Source of the DNA: Brachyhypopomus gauderio
Lineage: Eukaryota; Chordata; Actinopteri; Gymnotiformes; Hypopomidae
Reading direction: 5' to 3'
DNA length: 64,000 bases
Assembly: GCF_052324685.1 (NCBI RefSeq)
Contig: NW_027506971.1
Span: 333,001-397,000 of the forward strand
The translations under genes and the position numbers were made by a program. This document shows, piece by piece, positions 11,054 to 20,300 of the stretch. The first letter of the stretch is position 1; each line of letters begins with the position of its first letter. The notes beneath the pieces are model-generated. The model was not told the DNA's origin. It searched no databases and saw only the letters and a list, made by a program, of their open reading frames with translations.

Positions 11054-12903
11054 ATGGCAAGACAGAGGACGTTCACCGGTCAAGAAGTTGCGGCTTTGCT
11101 GACCAACGAGGACTGCTGTGAGTCCGATGCGGGAGAAGGACCCTCCTGTTTTTTGACCAGCGATTCATCCGATGAAGAAAGAAGCAGTACATCGGATGAG
11201 GTACAACAGAGCCCTCCAAGGAAGAGACGGACACAGGCTGACACCACACCTGCACCAACCGTACGGGCAAAAGATGGAACTGTTTGGGAGAAGGTTGGCA
11301 TCGCACGCTCTCGTGTCAGCAGCTGTTCGCCTAATTCAACATTTGTTGAGCCGTCCGGGCCTACAGAGCATGCAAAGGTATAGTAACTTCATATTTCTTT
11401 CCAGTGTTTCTGCTTGTGTTTGAATGATATTTAGTACGTGTAATTTACCTAGCGTCATTTGTTTACTTTTACTAATACAGCGTAGGATCACAAGCAGAAT
11501 GCAGAGTTTTCTGTGTTTGCTCGACATGGAGATGCTGCGAATCATCACAGACTGCACTGTCCATGAAGCCCGCAGAACAGACAGCAGCTGGAGTTTGTCG
11601 GTCAGCGAGTTTATGGCATTCGTAGCAATCCTATTTCTACGAGCAGTCCTCTGTCCAGTTGGAGCGATGTCGGACTGTTGGTCGGCAATGTTCGCTGTGC
11701 CTTCGATCCAGGAGACAATGGCACGGGACCGCTACCAAGAAATCATGCGGTACTTGCGCTTTGATAATAAGGACACCCGTGCGGAGCGTGCAAAGAGCGA
11801 CAGATTTGCTGCGATTTCGGACATCTGGCAGCGATTTGTGAACAACTGCATTTTGTGCTATACCCCAGGCAAGGAACTGACAGTCGACGAGCAGCTGTTT
11901 CCGACCAAGGTTCGCTGTCCATTCACCCAGTACATTGCCTCAAAGCCGGACAAGTTTGGAATAAAGTTTTGGGTTGCTTCTGAGTTGAACACAAAGTACA
12001 TGTGCAACGCCATTCCATACCTTGGAAAGGACCCCGATCGTCCCAAGGGGGAAAGAGTGTCCGAGAATGTGGTGATGAAGCTTATGAAGCCATACCTGGG
12101 CAAGGGCAGAACTGTAGCCACAGACAATTTTTTCACATCTCTTTCCCTGGCTAAGAAGCTGCTGGAATGCAACACGACTCTGCTTGGGACAATGAACAAG
12201 ATTCGCCGAGAAGTTCCTTTGGAAGCCAAAAACGCCAAGGGACGTGAGAAGTTGTCAACGGAGGTGTACAGATCCGATGATGCGCTTCTGACGGTGTATG
12301 CCTCCAAGCCCAACAAAACAGTTTGCGTTCTGAGCACTATGCACACGCACGTGGAGATTGCAGACGACCGCAAAAAGAAGCCAAACACTGTGACGGACTA
12401 CAACCGGACGAAGGTATGCATGTGTTGGCATTGATAAATCAATTTATCATACATGAATGAATTTATTCAAAATATAACATGTACTTCTTTGTATTTGTTC
12501 TTTGCAGTGCGCCGTTGACATCATGGACCAGAAGGCGCGTGCATACACAGTGCGCGCAGGAACACGCCGGTGGCCCGTTGCAGTGTTTTATAACATACTT
12601 GACCTGGCAGCGATGAACGCGCATGTTTTGTACACGGCATGTACGGGGTCCACAGAGAGTAGGAGAGTTTTTATGTGTACTCTTGCTGAGGAACTCCGTC
12701 TTCGTTTCCTACAGGAAAAGGAGTTGAAGAGAACGCCACGTCCTTCGCCTGCTCCTGGAAAGAAGACTACGTGTCAGGTGCAGACAAACTGCAACCGGAA
12801 CCACAGCATAACCCCGTGCGCTGCATGCGGCAAGTACACCTGTCGCAAGTGTAGGGCAGAGTGTCCCTGGCTGTGTGGCAACTGTGTACCTAAAACTACA
12901 TGA
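11054..12903 (+). CDS. piggyBac-family transposase, three exons, intact (copy 1)
   Basis: Cut-and-paste transposase acting on the element's own ends and on TTAA targets in the nucleus. Proposed exons are 11054-11377, 11481-12413 and 12508-12903, with introns GTATAG...ATACAG and GTATGC...TTGCAG, both phase 0. The joined frame is 550 residues. The ATG at 11054 sits in ACACCATGG, a strong Kozak context; the frame is open further upstream but only through a GTG. Exon 1 encodes an acidic, Ser-rich N terminus (DSSDEE) followed by a basic PRKRR motif near residue 60. The DDE_Tnp_1_7 core carries D244 (TVDEQLF), D323 (ATDNFFTS) and D423 (CAVDIMDQ). Their spacings of 79 and 100 nearly equal those of the classical piggyBac triad. 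Residues 508-545 contain CxxC pairs of a C-terminal cross-brace zinc finger. No frameshift or stop was seen, so the gene could be active. Confidence 0.93.
11378..11480 (+). other. Intron 1 of transposase, copy 1
   Basis: 103 bp, GT...AG, phase 0. Reading through would hit a stop straight after the donor (AAG GTA TAG), and exon 2 is open only from the acceptor side, so splicing is needed. The sequence is the apparent source, or a sibling, of the minisatellite units at 10347-10820. Confidence 0.85.
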
Positions 12904-12918
12904 AGGTACGTCGATAAG

Positions 12919-13004
12919 TATATTTATATATATATATATATATATAAATATATTATATATATATACAGACAACCAATCACACACACATATATATACACAC
13001 ACAC
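12919..13004 (+). repeat. TA and CA/TA microsatellites, copy 1
   Basis: A run of TA repeats with single-base interruptions, then ACACACACATATATATACACACACAC. It starts 15 bases after the transposase stop. The matching run in copy 2 is 6 bp longer, as expected for slippage. Confidence 0.9.
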
Positions 13005-13222
13005 TATTATTTGAACATAACCAAAAATCTCTTCTCTTTCTGTTCCACAGTCGCACATCATGAAACCCGGTGTCACGGTCTGCCCCGCATCTCCTGCCAT
13101 TTCATGTCTGTTTCCGTGTTAGTCCTCTGTTTATTTCTCGTCGTGGTTGCTGGTTATTTTTCTCATGGTTGCTGGAATTGGATTCCCGTTCTGTTATGAC
13201 CCATGCCTGTGACATTTTCACA

Positions 13223-13570
13223 GAATCAATTTATACATGAATGAATTCGTTCTAAATATAACATGTACTTCTGTGCGTGCATACACAGTGCGCGCAGGAA
13301 CACGCCGGTGGCCCGTTGACCTTGGCAGCGATGAACGATGAACCTGCCGCAAATGTAAGAAAGAGGGTCCCTGGCTGGTACACATGAATAAATTCGTTCA
13401 AAATATAACATGTACTTTGTTCTTTGCAGTGCGCCGTTGACAGACATCATGAAGGTGCGTGCATACACAGTGCACGCAGGAACACGCCGGTGGCCCGTTG
13501 CATGCAGCGAGTACACCCTGGCTGTGTAGCAACTGTTGGCTACAACTACATGAAGGTACGTTGATAAGTA
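13223..13570 (+). pseudogene. Two decayed partial copies of transposase intron 2 + exon 3 (copy 1)
   Basis: First duplicate, 13223-13379: intron 2-like ACATGAATGAATTCGTTC and ATATAACATGTACTTCT, then exon 3 sequence GCATACACAGTGCGCGCAGG and ACACGCCGGTGGCCCGTTG. It then jumps to the Cys-finger part (GTCCCTGGCTGG), so the middle of the exon is deleted. Second duplicate, 13382-13570: the same intron, an intact TTCTTTGCAG acceptor, the TGCGCCGTTGAC catalytic segment, then CCCTGGCTGTGTAG and CTACATGAAGGTACGTTGAT, matching the true gene's end at 12895-12915. Both contain stops and deletions and cannot code for a working domain. They may instead be transcribed as 3' untranslated sequence. Confidence 0.85.
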
Positions 13571-13618
13571 GGCCTACATACGTAACACCACATATGTTAC
13601 GTATTTTTGTCTTCTGAA

Positions 13619-13712
13619 AGATTTTATTGAAAATGTAAGGTGTACCTTGAATTGTTCTCCACAGCATCAACGCGTGTGTTGCATGCGGCAAGTGCATCTG
13701 GCGAGTACACCC
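13619..13712 (+). pseudogene. Third, shortest remnant of intron 2/exon 3 (copy 1)
   Basis: ATTTTATTGAAAATGTAAGG and TTGTTCTCCACAG recall the intron 2 end. GTTGCATGCGGCAAGTGCATCTG recalls the Cys-finger segment CTGCATGCGGCAAGTACACCTG of exon 3. Homology is weak and short. Confidence 0.55.
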
Positions 13713-13787
13713 TCAACTTCAAGACACCCTCAACTTTCTTGACATTCCACTTCAAGAAACCCGGAATAGACATCCATGTTTGATCAA

Positions 13788-13793
13788 AATAAA
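13788..13793 (+). terminator. Polyadenylation signal for transposase transcript, copy 1
   Basis: AATAAA in CAAAATAAAGTTGTTTTACAGC, about 885 bp after the stop codon. TTTGTTCTTCCTGTCTTTTCC, a U-rich downstream element, lies about 20 bases further on. Placement fits the end of a transcript that includes the decayed exon copies. Confidence 0.55.
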
Positions 13794-13799
13794 GTTGTT

Positions 13800-14331
13800 T
13801 TACAGCACATGAATTTGTTCTTCCTGTCTTTTCCTCTCCTTTTCCAGTCTGCTGTTTAGATCACAACATTTATCAGCCATATATATAATTGCGCCATATA
13901 ATTTCTTAGCTTTTCAAACGCGAATTCAAACGCGGAAACAGAAAGTGTAACAAATATTATATAGTGTAGTAAATATACAAAGAGCTTCAAACAATATACA
14001 AAGAGGTTCAGACAATTTTATTTATTTTTATTGTTTGACGGGACTCATTTGAGAAACTCTCTACGTGCGCTTGAATTGTATCTTTTGAAACACGAGTCTA
14101 CAAAATTTCCGCTGTTTGTTGTAGGATCGGTAACATATACAGTCTGCTTGTTTGTAACCAAGTTTTTCGTGAAGTATCACGTTTGGTGCCTTGTATGAGC
14201 TTGGAGGTGAGCCGCTTGTGCTTTGGCAGGCGTATGAGCTGGGGGTGAGACGCTTCCACCGCATTACCAAGACAATGGGCGTTAATCTCTTCACAGCAGG
14301 GGAGTGGGCTACATGGACCTTACTAAGCCTT
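13800..14331 (+). other. 3' region of piggyBac copy 1, no gene seen
   Basis: AT-rich sequence with short direct repeats (CAAACGCGAATTCAAACGCG; TACAAAGAGCTTCAAACAATA and TACAAAGAGGTTCAGACAATT). The last 200 bp are GC-richer, with a GTATGAGCTTGG / GTATGAGCTGGG pair at about 14194 and 14231. These could be transposase-binding sites. No coding signal is supported. Confidence 0.5.
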
Positions 14332-14345
14332 GCGAAAATTTTCGC
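14332..14345 (+). other. Perfect 14-bp palindrome near the 3' end, copy 1
   Basis: GCGAAAATTTTCGC is self-complementary and ends 19 bp inside the right terminus. A dyad at this distance from a transposon end is a plausible transposase-dimer site. That is inference only. Confidence 0.7.
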
Positions 14346-14352
14346 GGCCGTC

Positions 14353-14364
14353 GGGTTCCTAGTG
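14353..14364 (-). repeat. Right terminal inverted repeat, piggyBac copy 1
   Basis: Complement reads CACTAGGAACCC and pairs with the left end at 9700-9711. It is followed by TTAA at 14365-14368. Confidence 0.8.
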
Positions 14365-17300
14365 TTAAGCGCTCTAAACAGTGTTTCTGTGCATAACTTG
14401 GGGCAAAAGTGCAACTTTTGAAGAATGAACTGAAAACTCATATTTTGTTTCAAAACAGTGTTTGGATGTGATAACAAGCTGTTTTATCATGTTTGTAATG
14501 TTACACATGCATTTCCAAACAAGTAGTAAGTCTTGCATTAAGGCGTTCAAAACAGCGTTTGCTGGCGTTGTAAGTGCTCTAAACAGTGTTTCTGAGCATA
14601 ACTTGGGGCAAAAGTGCAACTTTTGAAGAATGAACTGAAAACTCATATTTTGTTTCAAAACTGTGTTTGGATGTGATAACAAGCTGTTTTATCATGTTTG
14701 TGATGTTACACATGCATTTCCAAACAAGTAGTAAGTCTTGCATTAAGGCGTTCAAAACAGCGTTTGCTGGCGCTGTAAGCGCTCTAAACAGTGGTTCTGA
14801 GCATAACTTGTGGCAAAAGTGCAACTTTTGAAGAATGAACTGAAAACTCATATTTTGTTTCAAAACAGTGTTTGGATGTGATAACAAGCTGTTTTATCAT
14901 GTTTGTAATGTTACACATGCATTTCCAAACAAGTAGTAAGTCTTGCATTAAGGCGTTCAAAACAGCGTTTGCTGGCGCTGTAAGCGCTCTAAACAGTGTT
15001 TCTGAGCATAACTTGTGGCAAAAGTGCAACTTTTGAAGAATGAACTGAAAACTCATATTTTGTTTCAAAACTGTGTTTGGATGTGATAACAAGCTGTTTT
15101 ATCATGTTTGTGATGTTACACATGCATTTCCAAACAAGTAGTAAGTCTTGCATTAAGGCGTTCAAAACAGCGTTTGCTGGCGCTGTAAGCGCTCTAAGCA
15201 GTGGTTCTGAGCATAACTTGTGGCAAAAGTGCAACTTTTGAAGAATGAACTGAAAACTCATATTTTGTTTCAAAACTGTGTTTGGATGTGATAACAAGCT
15301 GTTTTATCATGTTTGTGATGTTACACATGCATTTCCAAACAAGTAGTAAGTCTTGCATTAAGGCGTTCAAAACAGCGTTTGCTGGCGCTGTAAGCGCTCT
15401 AAACAGTGTTTCTGTGCATAACTTGGGGCAAAAGTGCAACTTTTGAAGAATGAACTGAAAACTCATATTTTGTTTCAAAACAGTGTTTGGATGTGATAAC
15501 AAGCTGTTTTATCATGTTTGTAATGTTACACATGCATTTCCAAACAAGTAGTAAGTCTTGCATTAAGGCGTTCAAAACAGCGTTTGCTGGCGTTGTAAGT
15601 GCTCTAAACAGTGTTTCTGAGCATAACTTGGGGCAAAAGTGCAACTTTTGAAGAATGAACTGAAAACTCATATTTTGTTTCAAAACTGTGTTTGGATGTG
15701 ATAACAAGCTGTTTTATCATGTTTGTGATGTTACACATGCATTTCCAAACAAGTAGTAAGTCTTGCATTAAGGCGTTCAAAACAGCGTTTGCTGGCGCTG
15801 TAAGCGCTCTAAACAGTGGTTCTGAGCATAACTTGTGGCAAAAGTGCAACTTTTGAAGAATGAACTGAAAACTCATATTTTGTTTCAAAACAGTGTTTGG
15901 ATGTGATAACAAGCTGTTTTATCATGTTTGTAATGTTACACATGCATTTCCAAACAAGTAGTAAGTCTTGCATTAAGGCGTTCAAAACAGCGTTTGCTGG
16001 CGCTGTAAGCGCTCTAAACAGTGTTTCTGAGCATAACTTGTGGCAAAAGTGCAACTTTTGAAGAATGAACTGAAAACTCATATTTTGTTTCAAAACTGTG
16101 TTTGGATGTGATAACAAGCTGTTTTATCATGTTTGTGATGTTACACATGCATTTCCAAACAAGTAGTAAGTCTTGCATTAAGGCGTTCAAAACAGCGTTT
16201 GCTGGCGCTGTAAGCGCTCTAAACAGTGTTTCTGTGCATAACTTGGGGCAAAAGTGCAACTTTTGAAGAATGAACTGAAAACTCATATTTTGTTTCAAAA
16301 CAGTGTTTGGATGTGATAACAAGCTGTTTTATCATGTTTGTAATGTTACACATGCATTTCCAAACAAGTAGTAAGTCTTGCATTAAGGCGTTCAAAACAG
16401 CGTTTGCTGGCGTTGTAAGTGCTCTAAACAGTGTTTCTGAGCATAACTTGGGGCAAAAGTGCAACTTTTGAAGAATGAAAAGAAAACTCATATTTTGAAT
16501 GAAAACAGTGTTTGGATGTGATAACAAGCTGTTTTATCATGTTTGTAATGTTACACATGCATTTCCAAACAAGTAGTAAGTCTTGCATTAAGGCGTTCAA
16601 AACAGCGTTTGCTGGCGTTGTAAGTGCTCTAAACAGTGTTTCTGAGCATAACTTGGGGCAAAAGTGCAACTTTTGAAGAATGAAAAGAAAACTCATATTT
16701 TGAAAGAAAACAGTGTTTGGATGTGATAAGCTGTTTTATCATGTTTGTAATGTTACACATGCATTTCCAAACAAGTAGTAAGTCTTGCATTAAGGCGTTC
16801 AAAACAGCGTTTGCTGGCGTTGTAAGTGCTCTAAACAGTGTTTCTGAGCATAACTTGTGGCAAAAGTGCAACTTTTGAAGAATGAACTGAAAACTCATAT
16901 TTTGTTTCAAAACAGTGTTTGGATGTGATAACAAGCTGTTTTATCATGTTTGTGATGTTACACATACATTTCCAAACAAGTAGTAAGTCTTGCATTAAGG
17001 CGTTCAAAACAGCGTTTGCTGGCGTTGTAAGTGCTCTAAACAGTGTTTCTGAGCATAACTTGTGGCAAAAGTGCAACTTTTGAAGAATGAACTGAAAACT
17101 CATATTTTGTTTCAAAACTGTGTTTGGATGTGATAACAAGCTGTTTTATCATGTTTGTGATGTTACACATGCATTTCCAAACAAGTAGTAAGTCTTGCAT
17201 TAAGGCGTTCAAAACAGCGTTTGCTGGCGTTGTAAGTGCTCTAAACAGTGTTTCTGAGCATAACTTGGGGCAAAAGTGCAACTTTTGAAGAATGAACTGA

Positions 17301-20300
17301 AAACTCATATTTTGTTTCAAAACTGTGTTTGGATGTGATAACAAGCTGTTTTATCATGTTTGTGATGTTACACATGCATTTCCAAACAAGTAGTAAGTCT
17401 TGCATTAAGGCGTTCAAAACAGCGTTTGCTGGCGCTGTAAGCGCTCTAAACAGTGGTTCTGAGCATAACTTGTGGCAAAAGTGCAACTTTTGAAGAATGA
17501 ACTGAAAACTCATATTTTGTTTCAAAACAGTGTTTGGATGTGATAACAAGCTGTTTTATCATGTTTGTGATGTTACACATGCATTTCCAAACAAGTAGTA
17601 AGTCTTGCATTAAGGCGTTCAAAACAGCGTTTGCTGGCGTTGTAAGTGCTCTAAACAGTGTTTCTGAGCATAACTTGTGGCAAAAGTGCAACTTTTGAAG
17701 AATGAACTGAAAACTCATATTTTGTTTCAAAACTGTGTTTGGATGTGATAACAAGCTGTTTTATCATGTTTGTGATGTTACACATGCATTTCCAAACAAG
17801 TAGTAAGTCTTGCATTAAGGCGTTCAAAACAGCGTTTGCTGGCGCTGTAAGCGCTCTAAACAGTGTTTCTGTGCATAACTTGGGGCAAAAGTGCAACTTT
17901 TGAAGAATGAACTGAAAACTCATATTTTGTTTCAAAACAGTGTTTGGATGTGATAACAAGCTGTTTTATCATGTTTGTGATGTTACACATGCATTTCCAA
18001 ACAAGTAGTAAGTCTTGCATTAAGGCGTTCAAAACAGCGTTTGCTGGCACTGTAAGCTCTCTAAACAGTGTTTCTGAGCATAACTTGGGGCAAAAGTGCA
18101 ACTTTTGAAGAATGAACTGAAAACTCATATTTTGTTTCAAAACTGTGTTTGGATGTGATAACAAGCTGTTTTATCATGTTTGTGATGTTACACATGCATT
18201 TCCAAACAAGTAGTAAGTCTTGCATTAAGGCGTTCAAAACAGCGTTTGCTGGCGCTGTAAGCGCTCTAAACAGTGGTTCTGAGCATAACTTGTGGCAAAA
18301 GTGCAACTTTTTAAGAATGAACTGAAAACTCATATTTTGTTTCAAAACTGTGTTTGGATGTGATAACAAGCTGTTTTATCATGTTTGTGATGTTACACAT
18401 GCATTTCCAAACAAGTAGTAAGTCTTGCATTAAGGCGTTCAAAACAGCGTTTGCTGGCGCTGTAAGCGCTCTAAACAGTGTTTCTGTGCATAACTTGGGG
18501 CAAAAGTGCAACTTTTGAAGAATGAACTGAAAACTCATATTTTGTTTCAAAACAGTGTTTGGATGTGATAACAAGCTGTTTTATCATGTTTGTAATGTTA
18601 CACATGCATTTCCAAACAAGTAGTAAGTCTTGCATTAAGGCGTTCAAAACAGCGTTTGCTGGCGTTGTAAGTGCTCTAAACAGTGTTTCTGAGCATAACT
18701 TGTGGCAAAAGTGCAACTTTTGAAGAATGAACTGAAAACTCATATTTTGTTTCAAAACTGTGTTTGGATGTGATAACAAGCTGTTTTATCATGTTTGTGA
18801 TGTTACACATGCATTTCCAAACAAGTAGTAAGTCTTGCATTAAGGCGTTCAAAACAGCGTTTGCTGGCGTTGTAAGTGCTCTAAACAGTGTTTCTGAGCA
18901 TAACTTGTGGCAAAAGTGCAACTTTTGAAGAATGAACTGAAAACTCATATTTTGTTTCAAAACTGTGTTTGGATGTGATAACAAGCTGTTTTATCATGTT
19001 TGTGATGTTACACATGCATTTCCAAACAAGTAGTAAGTCTTGCATTAAGGCGTTCAAAACAGCGTTTGCTGGCGCTGTATGCGCTCTAAACAGTGTTTCT
19101 GTGCATAACTTGGGGCAAAAGTGCAACTTTTGAAGAATGAACTGAAAACTCATATTTTGTTTCAAAACTGTGTTTGGATGTGATAACAAGCTGTTTTATC
19201 ATGTTTGTGATGTTACACATGCATTTCCAAACAAGTAGTAAGTCTTGCATTAAGGCGTTCAAAACAGCGTTTGCTGGCGCTGTAAGCGCTCTAAACAGTG
19301 GTTCTGAGCATAACTTGTGGCAAAAGTGCAACTTTTGAAGAATGAACTGAAAACTCATATTTTGTTTCAAAACTGTGTTTGGATGTGATAACAAGCTGTT
19401 TTATCATGTTTGTGATGTTACACATGCATTTCCAAACAAGTAGTAAGTCTTGCATTAAGGCGTTCAAAACAGCGTTTGCTGGCGCTGTAAGCGCTCTAAA
19501 CAGTGTTTCTGTGCATAACTTGGGGCAAAAGTGCAACTTTTGAAGAATGAACTGAAAACTCATATTTTGTTTCAAAACAGTGTTTGGATGTGATAACAAG
19601 CTGTTTTATCATGTTTGTAATGTTACACATGCATTTCCAAACAAGTAGTAAGTCTTGCATTAAGGCGTTCAAAACAGCGTTTGCTGGCGTTGTAAGTGCT
19701 CTAAACAGTGTTTCTGAGCATAACTTGGGGCAAAAGTGCAACTTTTGAAGAATGAAAAGAAAACTCATATTTTGAATGAAAACAGTGTTTGGATGTGATA
19801 ACAAGCTGTTTTATCATGTTTGTAATGTTACACATGCATTTCCAAACAAGTAGTAAGTCTTGCATTAAGGCGTTCAAAACAGCGTTTGCTGGCGTTGTAA
19901 GTGCTCTAAACAGTGTTTCTGAGCATAACTTGGGGCAAAAGTGCAACTTTTGAAGAATGAAAAGAAAACTCATATTTTGAAAGAAAACAGTGTTTGGATG
20001 TGATAACAAGCTGTTTTATCATGTTTGTAATGTTACACATGCATTTCCAAACAAGTAGTAAGTCTTGCATTAAGGCGTTCAAAACAGCGTTTGCTGGCGT
20101 TGTAAGTGCTCTAAACAGTGTTTCTGAGCATAACTTGTGGCAAAAGTGCAACTTTTGAAGAATGAACTGAAAACTCATATTTTGTTTCAAAACTGTGTTT
20201 GGATGTGATAACAAGCTGTTTTATCATGTTTGTGATGTTACACATGCATTTCCAAACAAGTAGTAAGTCTTGCATTAAGGCGTTCAAAACAGCGTTTGCT

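Larger units (their letters stand above)
9700..14364 (+). mobile_element. piggyBac-type DNA transposon, copy 1 (4665 bp)
   Basis: The left junction is GCATTAA then CACTGGAACTCC, so the element begins directly after a TTAA in the satellite. The right end reads GGGTTCCTAGTG then TTAA. The termini form an imperfect inverted repeat (CACTGGAACTCC against CACTAGGAACCC). TTAA target duplication, this kind of terminus and the encoded DDD transposase together define the piggyBac superfamily. Inside, left to right: subterminal 137-bp repeats, an intron-derived minisatellite, a promoter-like stretch, a three-exon transposase gene, TA/CA microsatellites, decayed duplicates of exon 3, a polyadenylation signal and a subterminal palindrome. 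The right flank resumes at satellite position 100 instead of 68, so 32 bp of satellite are missing next to this copy. It differs from copy 2 by a 123-bp repeat unit, 6 bp of microsatellite and a few substitutions. Confidence 0.95.

Noticed and set aside
11858..12388. 176-codon open frame on the minus strand opposite transposase exon 2
   Set aside because: Shadow of the transposase reading frame; the + strand protein has family motifs and splice sites, the antisense one has none.
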